Source of the DNA: Rhizobium sp. 32-5/1
GTDB taxonomy: Bacteria > Pseudomonadota > Alphaproteobacteria > Rhizobiales > Rhizobiaceae
Direction: 5' to 3'
Assembly: GCF_029537235.1 (NCBI RefSeq)
Contig: NZ_CP120639.1
Coordinates: 868,001 to 932,000, forward strand
DNA length: 64,000 nucleotides
In this document: positions 38,657 to 48,068 of the stretch, piece after piece
Layout: each line of letters opens with the position of its first letter
Numbering within the stretch: the stretch's first letter is position 1
Position numbers and translations under genes: made by a program
Notes under the pieces: model-generated
Database searches by the model: none
Told to the model about the DNA's origin: nothing
What the model saw: the letters and a program-made list of their open reading frames with translations, nothing else

Positions 38657-38787
38657 ACTTTGTTCTCGGTGCTGAGAAACACCGGGTCGGTGGTTCGAAC
38701 TTGCATCATGGCGGAGGTTTGCAGCCCGACCCTGGCCTTGGGCATGGCTGTCCCGAAGATGTGGCGCGGGCAAATACGCGGCGGCTC

Positions 38788-39195
38788 TTACAGGTGACTT
38801 GTTCGAGTTGGCTCAGAGCTCCAGTCATCATTTCGGCCGTCCTGATAGTGAACAGGCGCGTCAACCAGTTCATCAATGTCAAGACCGTGCAAGCACCCTA
38901 CGTTGACGTTGTAGTACGGTACGCCGCTCATGTTAGGCATATCGACCCGAGCAAAAGGGTGCACTCCGCAGTGCTTGCAGAAAAAATGGTGGGCGACCGG
39001 ATTGTGCCCTCGGTAATCGGTTAAATCTGCTTGTGCGGCCAAAAGCAGAAAAGCTTCGAACGGGACTTGTACGACCCACATCCGCAGTTTGGAGCAAATC
39101 GAACAGTTGCATTTAGTGGTTCCCGCCGACACGTCAACAGCAACTTCAAACCGAACCATACCACAATGGCAGCTACCTGAGTAAGCCCTCCGCAT
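38788..39195 (-). CDS. GFA-family (Gfa-like) zinc protein
   Basis: About 135 aa starting MRRAYSGSCHCGMVRFEV. It has the GFA zinc-binding cysteines in GSCHCG, TTKCNCSICSK and FFCKHCGVHPFAR, and the C-terminal segment YYNVNVGCLHGLDIDEL. GFA-family proteins resemble the glutathione-dependent formaldehyde-activating enzyme; most have unproven function. It is full length for the family. It is a single gene on the minus strand; the zinc alcohol dehydrogenase at 43.7 kb is the only other possible C1-detoxification gene. Confidence 0.85.
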   Translation of the reverse strand: MRRAYSGSCHCGMVRFEVAVDVSAGTTKCNCSICSKLRMWVVQVPFEAFLLLAAQADLTDYRGHNPVAHHFFCKHCGVHPFARVDMPNMSGVPYYNVNVGCLHGLDIDELVDAPVHYQDGRNDDWSSEPTRTSHL

Positions 39196-39374
39196 TGTCC
39201 CCCTTCTCCCGCGCCGCTTTGATTCCTGAACGCGTCGCAACTTCTTGCGCTGGTAAGGCTACTGGGTACGGATTGCCGCAGCAAGGTGTAGGATGTGACC
39301 CGAAGCCGAGCTCACAGTACCAGCAAACAATGCGTCAAGCCAAGGTTTGAACAACGTCTGAAGACACTCACCTG

Positions 39375-39608
39375 AAGACCTTTACCGGCATTCTGCAGGC
39401 GGATGCCTATGGCGGATACAACCCGCTGTTCAACTTTGATCGTGATAGCCCGCCTTTGACACAGGCACCCTGCTGGTCGCACGGGAGGCGCAAGTTCTTT
39501 GTGCTGGCAGACATCGCCACGAACGCCAAACGTGGCAGCAAAGAAGTACTGATCTCACCGATGGCGGGGGCCGTCAAACGGATCGACGCCCTGTTCGACA
39601 TCGAACGG
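39375..39608 (+). pseudogene. Fragment of an IS66-family transposase (TnpC)
   Basis: LKTFTGILQADAYGGYNPLF, CWSHGRRKFFVLADIATNAK and AVKRIDALFDIERA match the DDE core of IS66 TnpC proteins (pattern LQxDAYxGYxxLF, CWAHxRRKFFEL, IDxLFxIE). About 78 codons remain, with no ends or partners nearby. The 180 bp before it and 230 bp after it hold no gene. Confidence 0.8.
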
Positions 39609-39798
39609 GCATCAACATACTTGCTAACAGTAGGCTGTTCCTTTTTATTCCCGCAATTTTGGAGCGGAACAGGAATGAAATTCGTTTCAGTTGTAGTTTT
39701 AACGGCGAACCAGTGTTAAAGGCTGACATGGTTCCATGTGAGTTTGATGACGCGGGCGCACGATGACATCAAAGGACCACTGGACATCATGGGAAATT

Positions 39799-39823
39799 AA
39801 AGGGCCGCCCATAGGCGACCTTT
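39799..39823 (-). terminator. Intrinsic terminator after yidB-like gene
   Basis: On the minus strand AAAGG-T-CGCC, loop TATG, GGCG-G-CCTTT forms a hairpin followed by AATTT, 15 nt beyond the stop of the YidB-family gene at 39838. Confidence 0.65.
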
Positions 39824-39837
39824 ACGATCGATGTGGC

Positions 39838-40389
39838 CTAGACGATCAGTGGTTTCACAGAAGGCACGGACTGCATGCCACCATTATCGGGTCCATGATC
39901 GTGGGCCGAAGGGATCGTCCCGTCCGGTGTTAGCTCGTCAACCGCCTTCGGCAGATCGCGACTGAGCCGACTGAGTATTTCATCGGGGGACAACCCGGTC
40001 CTCGCGGACAAATCATCGAGGACTTCAGGTCCGAGCGCTTCTGAAAGCTGGCGGTCGTTGATTTGGGCATTCGGCCCGGTTTCGACCCAGGACTTGGCGG
40101 TTTCCCCGTGGCCGTTTTGTTGAAACTGCTTCAGGAGATCGCCGAGACCACCCCCAAGAACACCCCCGGCAGACGCTCCGCCCAGAAGTCCCCCAAGACC
40201 TCCCAGGCCGCCCGCGCCGCCGCCTGTCAGGCCACCGAGCAAGCCGCCCAGACCTCCCTGTTGTTGTCCCGGTACTCCGTTACCCTGCGGATTTTGAAGA
40301 CCCCGCAGGAGTTCTCCAATCTTGTCTCGGTTCTGGAACCCGGCCACTGCCAGAACTCCGAGTAAAGCTTTTAATGCGCTGCTTGCCAT
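39838..40389 (-). CDS. yidB-like: YidB-family (DUF937-related) protein
   Basis: 183 aa. Starts MASSALKALLGVLAVAGFQN, then a long Gly/Leu-rich low-complexity region (GGLGGLLGGLTGGG and similar) and the YidB core SWVETGPNAQINDRQLSEAL and LSPDEILSRLSRDLPKAVDE. YidB proteins are small cytoplasmic or envelope-associated proteins of unknown role. It is the last of three minus-strand stress-type genes, each separated by ~30-40 nt. Confidence 0.85.
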   Translation of the reverse strand: MASSALKALLGVLAVAGFQNRDKIGELLRGLQNPQGNGVPGQQQGGLGGLLGGLTGGGAGGLGGLGGLLGGASAGGVLGGGLGDLLKQFQQNGHGETAKSWVETGPNAQINDRQLSEALGPEVLDDLSARTGLSPDEILSRLSRDLPKAVDELTPDGTIPSAHDHGPDNGGMQSVPSVKPLIV

Positions 40390-40417
40390 TTCGACGTCCT
40401 CCTATTGCGGAAAGGGA

Positions 40418-40912
40418 TCAACTTTCTGCCTTCTGGTTCACGACCGACGTCGCGATGGCCGTCAGAGCCAGGTCAGTCGCCTGCTCTTCGTCCAGCGTTG
40501 TCTGAAGAAGACCGGCTGCATCGTTCAGGCCGAGTTCGAGCGCCCATGTCCGTAGGGTACCGTAGCGCGACATCTCGTAATGCTCCACGGCCTGTGCCGC
40601 TGCGAGCAGTCCGGCATCGAGCGCAGGCGAGCCCTCATAATCGTCCATGATCTCGGCTCCCTCATCGGTGATGCCGAGGATGGCGTCACAGGTTTTCTGC
40701 TCCGGCTCTTTTCCGATGATGTCGAAGACCTGTTCGAGGCGCTCGATGTGCACTTTGGTTTCGGCAAGATGCTTCATGAAAGCATCCTTGAGCTGAATGC
40801 TCTTGGCGGCTTCGTGCATTTTCGGGAGTGTTTCGACGATCTTGTTTTCGGCGAAATAGACATCCTTGAGGGTGTCGTGGAACAGTTCGTTGAGGGTTTT
40901 GACTTCGGCCAT
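40418..40912 (-). CDS. yciF-like: YciE/YciF-type ferritin-like protein (DUF892)
   Basis: 164 aa from MAEVKTLNELFHDTLKDVYF. The ferritin-like four-helix bundle carries carboxylates and His in FAENKIVETLPKMHEAA, LAETKVHIERLEQVF, AAAQAVEHYEMSRYG and LLQTTLDEEQATD, which fit a di-iron site. This family is induced by stress. It lies between the yidB-like gene and a membrane protein on the same strand. Confidence 0.9.
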   Translation of the reverse strand: MAEVKTLNELFHDTLKDVYFAENKIVETLPKMHEAAKSIQLKDAFMKHLAETKVHIERLEQVFDIIGKEPEQKTCDAILGITDEGAEIMDDYEGSPALDAGLLAAAQAVEHYEMSRYGTLRTWALELGLNDAAGLLQTTLDEEQATDLALTAIATSVVNQKAES

Positions 40913-40966
40913 GCGAGTTTCCAATCTGTGAAAAGGCCACCGGTTTATTCCGATGGCGTGAGGGGT

Positions 40967-41875
40967 TTAGTGTGTGCGACGGGTAGCGGTTTCCGTGAGG
41001 ACCATGCCGCTATGCTTGGTGCCCGTTACGCCGCCAAGCCATGAGGCGATCGCGCCAAGGACGAGTGCGATGAAGCCGAGGATGGCACCGGCCGAGACAG
41101 CAGCAGTCGCGGCCTGGGCAGCATCTACGGCCTGTTGCTTGGCCGCGGCCATATTCTCGCGGTAGGTCTTTTCGTACCCTTCGACCTGGGCACGCGCCTG
41201 ATCGACTGGGATGTTCTGTGCCTTAGCGACTGCGTCTGCGGCACGCGCGCGAGCATCCTCGGCTTTAGCTTCGTCGCCAGTTACCACAGCTTGCACCGCT
41301 GCAACGGCGGCGTTCTGAAGTGCCTGAGGGTCACTGCCTGTGGTGCTGCGGATTTGCTGTTCGATGCCCGCCATCGGGTTTGTCGTGTTGGCCACTGCCG
41401 GGACCGCAGCCGAAACGGCAGTCGCCGTCTGGCTCACGCCGCCGATGACGCTCGTCAGCCCACTGAAAGCTCCCCCGATAGGAGCACCGACCGAAGTGGT
41501 AAGCAGGTAAAGTACGACGAGGGTTGTTACGGCCCACGAGGTCAGACCATGAAAGCCACCAGTGGAGTTGCTCGGACGGCCGGAAACACGACTGGCAATA
41601 TAACCGCCAACGAACGCTGAGATTACGCCAGCGATAGCGAACCAGATACCGCTTGCAATGGAGAATGTGCTTGCATCGGGATTGTCGGAAGTCGCGGGAT
41701 CAAGAACAGCAGCGCCAATTCCCACGCCGAGCAGGTTCAGTAGGAACTGAACCGCCAGCGCCACGGCTACCCCTGCAAAGATTGCTCCCCAGGCAACCTT
41801 GTTGAACGCCGCAGTGGCGGCTGGGTCGCCATAGGCGGTATTGTAATTGAGATTGGTGGAAATCGGTACGGTCAT
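40967..41875 (-). CDS. Multi-pass membrane protein with Ala-rich helical domain
   Basis: 302 aa. Four membrane segments lie in the first half (VAWGAIFAGVAVALAVQFLL, IASGIWFAIAGVISAFVGGY, WAVTTLVVLYLLTT), followed by a long Ala/Gln-rich helix (residues ~190-265) and a C-terminal membrane segment (AGAILGFIALVLGAIASWLG). The pattern resembles proteins annotated as PhnA-like or TIGR04086-like membrane proteins in rhizobia; the function is unknown. It is the first gene of the three-gene minus block with yciF-like and yidB-like genes. Confidence 0.7.
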   Translation of the reverse strand: MTVPISTNLNYNTAYGDPAATAAFNKVAWGAIFAGVAVALAVQFLLNLLGVGIGAAVLDPATSDNPDASTFSIASGIWFAIAGVISAFVGGYIASRVSGRPSNSTGGFHGLTSWAVTTLVVLYLLTTSVGAPIGGAFSGLTSVIGGVSQTATAVSAAVPAVANTTNPMAGIEQQIRSTTGSDPQALQNAAVAAVQAVVTGDEAKAEDARARAADAVAKAQNIPVDQARAQVEGYEKTYRENMAAAKQQAVDAAQAATAAVSAGAILGFIALVLGAIASWLGGVTGTKHSGMVLTETATRRTH

Positions 41876-41971
41876 CGTGTGGTCCCTGCGTTGTATTCAC
41901 GGCTTTGTGAGTGGTGATGAAACGCAACTGGACCGCACAAGTTCCTCCGTCGACACGAAGGTCATATGACG

Positions 41972-42000
41972 CGGCAAGGGCGGTGAGGCCGCCCTTGCCG
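41972..42000. terminator. Perfect 12-bp GC-rich hairpin without T-tract
   Basis: CGGCAAGGGCGG and CCGCCCTTGCCG pair perfectly around TGAGG. No run of T follows on either strand, so it may be a transcription roadblock, a binding site or a degenerate terminator. The surrounding 41876-42237 shows no gene. Confidence 0.4.
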
Positions 42001-42237
42001 TAGAGGGTTCAGTCTCTACGGGTTGGTCTGCCACTATCACCGCCTCCAGGTCGGGAGCAGAAGCACGGGTTCGCGTACCATCATGTGCGCGGCTTGGATT
42101 AGATGGGTCGGATTCCAGGGCCGCAGCGACGACAGTGTTCCTGTTGATCCCGAAATAATAGACATCGCGGTCTGACCGAGTTCTTCACGGGTCTCCCCGT
42201 GAAACCGCTACAGAAGCCGAAGGCGAAAAAGGTAGGA

Positions 42238-42478
42238 TGACTAGGACCTGGTTTTCACACAGAGACGACGCCGTTTTTACCTGGGCAGGACGGTGGCGTG
42301 TCAGCGACGAGTGGGGACCTGTCTACAGCGGCATGGTGGATCAATGGCGTCACGGCAGCTCGACGCCGCGCTTGCTTTTCAAAAACGGACTTTTCCCGCT
42401 GAGCTGATCGTCATGGACCGCACGGACGAACTATGGGCAAGGAAGAAGACGGCTACCGAGACACCGACGCTTTTGTAA
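42238..42478 (+). pseudogene. Fragment of an SRAP (YedK/HMCES) protein
   Basis: The ATG at 42238 gives MTRTWFSHRDDAVFTWAGRW then RVSDEWGPVYSGMVDQ. FxxAGLWR and EWGPV are typical of the SRAP domain core of YedK-type DNA-protein crosslink proteins. The catalytic Cys2 is absent here and the C-terminal part does not match well, so it is a central fragment at best. Weak support. Confidence 0.3.
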
Positions 42479-42519
42479 GTCCTGCGACCAATTTGGCTGA
42501 CGGCTTCCTCCTACGCAGG

Positions 42520-43179
42520 TCAGCGCAGGAAGCCGTCGCGTCCAAATTCCTCCCAGCCAGCGAGCTTCCCGCTCGCCTCGTCTGGCCCCGTTTCCGACGG
42601 AGGCCCCGAGCTCGAACCCTTGCGCAACGACCGTGCCAGCTTCGCCTTGTATGCGGCCCGTCGACGGTTCTCGGCTGCGGCCGCAACGTCTTCCTCCCGC
42701 CATTGATCCACCATGCCCCTGTCGAGAAGGTCTTCCACAACTTTGGGATCGAAGACGTGGAACGTGATCTGCTTGGTGCGTCCCGCCAGTCGCACTGTCC
42801 GCGTTCCCGCACTAGGAAGTCGTCCGTCGGCAAGCCAGCGGTGCCTTTCGCCGGGCTTGATCGTCAATATGTCCTGTATTTCGCGAGGGATTACCGGAAG
42901 GCTTTCGATGTCCTTCATGCCTGCGGAGACAATGCCGACTGCGGCGGTGAATTCGGTCTTCGCAATGGCGGGCATTGCCAAGACCAGTTCCACACCTTCG
43001 AGAACAAGCAACTTCCTCGATGACAGCGGGAGCCGCGCCCGCATCTCAAGGAGTATTCCCTTGGCACGCACGTCCGACCCAAGGGTTGCGGCTGGCGATA
43101 AGGTCCACGTTTTAAGAAATTCAACGTCGGCTGGTTCGCTTTTCGGCATAACGAGTAAATGGGTTTCACACGCAGCCAA
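42520..43179 (-). CDS. Conserved-looking hypothetical protein
   Basis: 219 aa. Starts MAACETHLLVMPKSEPADVE. A beta-rich middle (GERHRWLADGRLPSAGTRTV, RLAGRTKQITFHVFDPKVVE) is followed by a basic helical tail (WREEDVAAAAENRRRAAYKA). I do not recognise the family. It could be DNA-associated because of the basic C-terminus. The base composition is like neighbouring genes. The next plus-strand gene starts 500 bp away. Confidence 0.5.
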   Translation of the reverse strand: MAACETHLLVMPKSEPADVEFLKTWTLSPAATLGSDVRAKGILLEMRARLPLSSRKLLVLEGVELVLAMPAIAKTEFTAAVGIVSAGMKDIESLPVIPREIQDILTIKPGERHRWLADGRLPSAGTRTVRLAGRTKQITFHVFDPKVVEDLLDRGMVDQWREEDVAAAAENRRRAAYKAKLARSLRKGSSSGPPSETGPDEASGKLAGWEEFGRDGFLR

Positions 43180-43323
43180 GTCAACGCGGTCGGACCGAGG
43201 CTTCTCATCGGCAAGAGTGGTTCATGGCCTTAACCAGATGGCTATCTACAGGTCCGTGAACCACTCTGCGTGTGGCGTGTTCTTCGCCAAGTGTCTGTGG
43301 TAGTCCGGCTTGCAGTCACTCCA

Positions 43324-43476
43324 TCAGACTGGACCTCGTTCGCCAAGGGCGATCTTTGCTTGATCGACCCGCTCCCTCGCGACGGCCGTTGCGACGCTTT
43401 CGCCTTTTGCATCGCGGACGGCCCGTCGAGCGGACATCAGTTTACTGATCAGCCTTGCGCGCTCGTTGGCGAGCAT
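43324..43476 (-). CDS. 50-aa basic helical protein
   Basis: MLANERARLISKLMSARRAV, then DAKGESVATAVARERVDQAK and IALGERGPV. The regular heptad-like helix and the clean termination at a conserved-looking GERGPV make this more than a chance frame. It lies in the otherwise gene-free stretch 43180-43684. The function is unknown. Confidence 0.4.
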   Translation of the reverse strand: MLANERARLISKLMSARRAVRDAKGESVATAVARERVDQAKIALGERGPV

Positions 43477-43684
43477 TCGAGATTCATGTGCCCTCTCCCC
43501 AATTTTTAACGGCAGGGCTTCTTTCCGAACTCCGTTTCGAGGCAGCTATCCTAGATAGAACGCGATGCAGCGACATTTTAACGTTCGAGGGAACCCCGAT
43601 CTCGAACAGACATCAATCGGCATCCGAACGGGGAACATCTGCTGGCTCATTCAGTTATGCGACATCACCAACGGAGGTTTCGAT

Positions 43685-44853
43685 ATGCGCGCACTTTGCT
43701 GGCACGGAAAAGGTGACGTTCGCGTCGATACTGTTCCCGATCCCAAAATCCAACATCCCCGAGATGCCATCATCAAGATAACTTGTTGCGCTATCTGCGG
43801 TTCTGACCTGCATCTTCTGGACGGCTATCAGCCAACGATGGAAAGTGGCGACATCCTTGGCCATGAAAACATGGGCGAAGTCATCGAGCTGGGTTCGGAC
43901 GTCACCAACCTGAAAATCGGCGACCGCGTTGTTGTGCCGTTTACAATAAGCTGCGGCGATTGCTGGTTTTGCAAACAGGGAATGTATTCCTGCTGTGATA
44001 CGACGAACCCCAATGCCGAGATCGCACGAAAGGCTATGGGCCACTCCCCAGCCGGGCTGTTCGGTTTCAGCCATATGCTCGGTGGATACAGTGGCGGTCA
44101 GGCAGAATACCTCCGCGTCCCTATGGCCGATATCGGGCCGATCAAAGTGCCTGACAGTGTCTCTGATGAGCAGGCGCTTTTCCTATCCGATATTTTTCCG
44201 ACAGGTTACATGGCGGCTGAAAATGCGCAGATTCAACCCGGAGACACGGTGGCCATCTGGGGATGTGGCCCGGTCGGTCAATTCGCAATTCGCTCCGCGC
44301 TCATGATGGGCGCAGGGCGCGTGATCGCAATAGATGAGGTGGCTGAACGTCTCGCGATGGCGGAAGCGGGGGAGCCGAAACGATTAACTTCTCCGAGACC
44401 GACGTCTATGACGAACTCATGTCACGCACCGCCAACCGAGGCCCTGATAGTTGCATCGACGCCGTCGGATGCGAGGCTTCGGGCCACGGCTCCGCTGACG
44501 CTTTACTCGATAAGGCCAAGGCAGCGCTGTATCTCGCCACCGATCGAGTCCATGTGCTGCGGGAAGCGATTATGAGCTGCCGTAAAGGCGGCACGATATC
44601 TATTCCGGGCGTTTATGTCGGAATGGGCGATAAAATTCCGATCGGAGCTGCAATGAACAAGGGGCTGACCCTGAAAATGGGACAAACCCATGTGCAGAAA
44701 TATACAAAGCCTCTCCTCGAGAAAATCGAGGCGGGAGAGATTGATCCCAGCTTTGTGGTAACGCATCCCGCTTCGCTTGAGGAAGCACCTGAAATGTACA
44801 AGAAATTCCGGGATAAGGAGGATGGGGTGATCAAGGTCGTGCTCAGGCCATAG
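43685..44853 (+). CDS. Zinc-dependent alcohol/formaldehyde dehydrogenase (frameshifted)
   Basis: About 390 aa of the MDR superfamily. Catalytic zinc ligands are in [10 protein letters not shown] and GHENMGEV, structural zinc ligands in [16 protein letters not shown], and the NAD-binding motif in [16 protein letters not shown]. The long insert ([20 protein letters not shown]) is typical of the glutathione-independent formaldehyde dehydrogenase-like branch. One missing G at 44368-44372 shifts the frame; restoring it gives [24 protein letters not shown] precedes the ATG by 7 nt. Confidence 0.88.
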
Positions 44854-44900
44854 CCGCCATGCTGAACACGCTGGCAAGTGAGAACGCACGTGGAGTTGAC

Positions 44901-45557
44901 ATGCAAGATATCAGAGATTGGTTGAAATCCAGAATCCCAGAACTGGTAAGCTTTCAAAAGGACGCGTCGGAAAAATCCGACTTCCAACTGGAAGCGAAGG
45001 CGCTGTGGTTGAAAGCCGAGGCCGCCGGCTATTCCGTAGCTGAGTTAAAACAAGCTTGCGAGGGCGATATTGAGAAGTATCTGCTCGACCTCCAGAAGGG
45101 CTATAGAGGACGCTCCGCGGCTGACCGAGCAGGCGATCAATCTGGGATGGGCGGTTCATTCTCCAGCCGCCCGAGCATCTCGTCGAGAAGGGAACACATC
45201 CCACAAGAGGAAGTTTTCTTTCTGGATCGAGAAGGCAGAGGACCAGTTTCGCCGACACCTACATCTCCCGAAGAGAAGGCGCGGCTTCAGCGCGAAGTTC
45301 TTCAAAAGGAACTCGATCTGTTGCGTGCACGGCTGGCTATCATCCGTTCGCAAGTGGGGGTCGTCACAAAATCTGGCACCGTCTGGGTTCACGCAAGCGC
45401 ACGGTCGCAGTTGGGCGCATACCCCTGGGCGAAATTCGGAGCGCTGGTCGCGGGTTCGTATTTTTTAACGAGAGGGCTTCGAAACCTGCCTTTTAGTTCG
45501 ATCACCGCGGCTGCCATTCCATTGGCCACAATGCTGGTAAAGCGGACAGTTCGCTGA
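44901..45557 (+). CDS. Hypothetical protein with C-terminal membrane segment
   Basis: About 218 aa from the ATG at 44901 (GTGGAGTTGAC ahead). The N-terminal helical part is DWLKSRIPELVSFQKDASEK, KALWLKAEAAGYSVAELKQA. A polar, Ser/Pro-rich middle follows, then a coiled coil (LQREVLQKELDLLRARLAII), and two hydrophobic segments end in ATMLVKRTVR. The tail resembles DUF883-type membrane-anchored stress proteins. It follows the dehydrogenase by 50 nt and may be co-transcribed. The middle part is less convincing and could hide an indel. Confidence 0.45.
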   Translation: MQDIRDWLKSRIPELVSFQKDASEKSDFQLEAKALWLKAEAAGYSVAELKQACEGDIEKYLLDLQKGYRGRSAADRAGDQSGMGGSFSSRPSISSRREHIPQEEVFFLDREGRGPVSPTPTSPEEKARLQREVLQKELDLLRARLAIIRSQVGVVTKSGTVWVHASARSQLGAYPWAKFGALVAGSYFLTRGLRNLPFSSITAAAIPLATMLVKRTVR

Positions 45558-46129
45558 CGGAAGCTGCGATGTAAATCATGTCTGGTCACGTTAAGCCACT
45601 CGCTCTAGCGTCTGTAAAGACTGTCAATCACCGCCCTGCGCGTTCCGACTTTGGCCTCGCCTTGTGCGCGACCGAGCTTCCAGGCCATCCTGGCTAACTT
45701 GCTCGGCGGCGGCGTCGGTAGGCAATTGACTGGAGACAAGATTGTTGATGATAAGGCTGAGAGGCGAGAGAATCGATTCGAGTATGCCTTGAAGAGTGCA
45801 CCTTGTGCGCATAAAAACACCGTTTCACTTGGCCCGCCGGGATAGCGCGGCTTCTGTGAGACGGGGTACGGCGCGACGTATCGCGGCATTCCGGGAGGTC
45901 TTCGCCCCCTTGTTTCGCTCAACTAACTATCCGTAAATAGTTTCAGCTTGTTTTGGTTCCGGAACAAATGAATAAAAATCCTGAACTTCTGACCAAAAAG
46001 CTAGCACCAGCCCGGCCACGCCTAGAACACGTCTTTCAAGGCACATTGGATGCTGGCTCGTCGAAATGGGCTGCGGACGCTTCGCTGGCAAAAGGGCAGG
46101 GACGGTTTCGCAATCGAGCCAATCGTAAG
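45558..46129 (+). other. Intergenic stretch before the IS6 element
   Basis: About 570 bp. Open frames on both strands here show no family resemblance and no ribosome binding site. Nothing supportable was seen. Confidence 0.4.
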
Positions 46130-46959
46130 GGTTCTGTCGCAAACTTTTTGGGTCGTTTGCAACCCGGTTGATCATGCCATAGATCAGTGTTGAAGATGTG
46201 CAGGTAGCTTCAGTTTCCCGATCATGGTCGATTTCAAAGCAGTCACCATCCGAAAGACGTGATTTTATACGCGGTGTTTTTCTACGTCAGATATGCGGTC
46301 TCCTATCGCGATCTGGAAGAGATCATGGCCGAGCGTGGTGTTGCCGTTGACCACGCGACGCTGAACAGATGGGTGGTAAAATATTCGCCGCTGATTGCCT
46401 GTGAAGCTCATCGTCGGAAATCCGCAACCAGCAGTTCCTGGCGTACGGACGAGACTTATATTCAGGTCAAAGGCAAGTGGTGCTATTTCTACCGTGCCGT
46501 CGATAAATTCGGCAAAACCCTTGATTTCATGCTGTCTGAACACCGAGATGAAGCCGCCGCCAGTAATTTCTTCGCCCACGCGATCAAGAACAGTGGTTGG
46601 CCCGAAAAGGTTGTCATCGACAAGAGTGGCGCCAATCTTGCAGGATTGCAAAACATGAACTGGCTGCTGCTACGGCAGGGGTGGTTCTGGCTGATCGAAA
46701 TCCTGCAGGTCAAATACCTCAACAACATAATTGAGCAAGATCATCGTTTCATCAAGAAGCTGACCCGGCCCATGAAAGGCTTCAAATCTTTCAAGTGTGC
46801 GTCGGCAACATTGGATGGCATCGAAGTAGCGCATATGATCCGCAAGCGGCAATTTCCAAGCAATGGCCAATCCGCATTTCAGCAATTCGCAGCGCTCGCA
46901 GCCTGACTGCGTCCAGCGATAGCTGTTTCTGCAACCCTCCAAAAGTTTGCGACAGAACC
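46130..46959 (+). mobile_element. IS6-family insertion sequence
   Basis: 830 bp with terminal inverted repeats GGTTCTGTCGCAAACTTTTT (left, 46130) and the complement of GGTTCTGTCGCAAACTTTTG (right end, 46959). This is the typical IS6-family end. The 8 bp on either side are not duplicated (ATCGTAAG against GACGTGGA), which suggests recombination or cointegrate resolution after insertion. It carries one transposase gene. Confidence 0.85.
46224..46906 (+). CDS. IS6-family transposase (frameshifted near the start)
   Basis: About 227 aa: MVDFKAVTIRK, then with one extra G at ~46256 DVILYAVFFYVRYAVSYRDL. The DDE core is in SWRTDETYIQVKGKWCYFYR, VIDKSGAN and NNIIEQDHRFIKKLTRPMKG. HTH residues (AERGVAVDHATLNRWVVKY) are normal for the family. 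If the indel is real, the element is inactive. Confidence 0.88.
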
Positions 46960-47294
46960 GACGTGGATCGCTCGGGTGTCGAATACGCCGGAATGCGCGA
47001 AATTGTTAAGGGGCAGAAGAGCGGCTACGAACTCGAGCGCGACAACAACTCGAACAAGATGTCGGTCTGATCTCCAAGCAGCTTAAATCGGTCTATGCTT
47101 TAGTAGTTGAAACTACTGGAACCGACGGTTCGATTCCGTTCAAGGCGAGGCAACACGCACTACATCAATGACTGCTTCTGAGCTCCGGACTGGCGCGCAA
47201 ACTGTTGTTGAACTATGGTCCCCCGCGTGCGAAAAAGTCCAGACGGAAACCTTGGCCGAGACGCAAAATCCAGCGGCAAAGGAGGAGGCGGTCA
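46960..47294 (+). other. Tail of an interrupted frame and a T-arm-like motif
   Basis: Immediately after the IS6 end an open frame reads VDRSGVEYAGMREIVKGQKS to NSNKMSV and stops at 47070; it may be the 3' end of a gene cut by the element, not recognised. At ~47127-47151 ACGGTTCGATTCCGTTCAAG with GCGAG repeats the 3' part of the att-like repeats at 28.4 and 58.3 kb. Confidence 0.3.
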
Positions 47295-47657
47295 ATGCAC
47301 GTCCTTGTTGTAGATGACGACGATCTTGTCCTTAGAAATACAGCACTGATGCTAGAGGATCTGGGACATTTCGTCGTTAAAGCCACGGCTGGAGAAGAGG
47401 CGTTGGATCTTTTAAGCAGCCATCCAGAGATCGATCTTGTACTGACGGATTATGCAATGCCGCTGATGACGGGATCAGAGCTTGCTGACATCGCATGGGA
47501 ACGATATCCAGCGCTGCCGATAATTTTGGCGACAGGATATGCAAAACTTCCATTTGGAGCCAATCCTGCACTTCCGGTACTCTCGAAGCCGTTCTCGCAG
47601 ACGCAACTTATGGAAATGATCGACAGCAGATTAGCACTTCCAGGGCCTGACAAATAG
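47295..47657 (+). CDS. Single-domain response regulator (receiver only)
   Basis: 120 aa from MHVLVVDDDDLVLRNTALML, with AAAGGAGGAGG ahead of the ATG. Receiver residues: the acidic pocket DDDD, the phospho-acceptor Asp in DLVLTDYAMPL, Thr/Ala in LATGYAKL and the Lys in VLSKPF. No output domain is present. It is very similar in pattern to the C-terminal receivers of the kinases at 56-57.5 kb and 63.7 kb (ML(E)DLGH, TDxAMPxMTG, LATGYAxLP), so it may be a detached receiver or shuttle for these kinases. Confidence 0.9.
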   Translation: MHVLVVDDDDLVLRNTALMLEDLGHFVVKATAGEEALDLLSSHPEIDLVLTDYAMPLMTGSELADIAWERYPALPIILATGYAKLPFGANPALPVLSKPFSQTQLMEMIDSRLALPGPDK

Positions 47658-48013
47658 AAAAATTCAGGTGACAATATCTGTCGTTATGTCATCGATAATT
47701 TATCATCGACAGGGATCTCATTGACCGGGGATGTTGGAAGCGGCCACCAGATGGCATCCACGTGGCACGGTCACGGTGGCCTGCCGTGTGACAGCGGGAG
47801 CCGCCTTTGCCCCGGTCTCATCGCGCGGCACATATCTCGAACTCTGGTTCTCGACGATCAGCATCTCCTTCGGTCGTGGTTTCAAAAAGACGAAGCAAGT
47901 GAAATACGTCAAGAGCGTGAAGGACCATTTGAATCGGCTTCATCCTGACCGCCAATAGGGCTGTGTGACCTGAGCCCTGAACTTCCTCCAGAATTTGGTA
48001 GAGTCCGTCACAA
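47658..48013 (+). other. Intergenic stretch before the IS3 element
   Basis: A small open frame at 47731-47958 (ending KSVKDHLNRLHPDRQ) is possible but has no clear ribosome binding site or family. Nothing else was seen. Confidence 0.3.
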
Positions 48014-48068
48014 CGTTGCTCTGGGACCAAACTTTGGACCGCCGGAAGCTGGAGTTTTCCAGCTCTGA

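Noticed and set aside
45605-45922. 105-aa minus-strand open frame before the IS6 element
   Set aside because: No ribosome binding site, no recognisable motif, and composition close to random translation.
47100-47160. Possible tRNA gene around the GGTTCGATTCC motif
   Set aside because: Only a T-arm-like segment is present; no D-arm, anticodon arm or acceptor pairing can be folded upstream.
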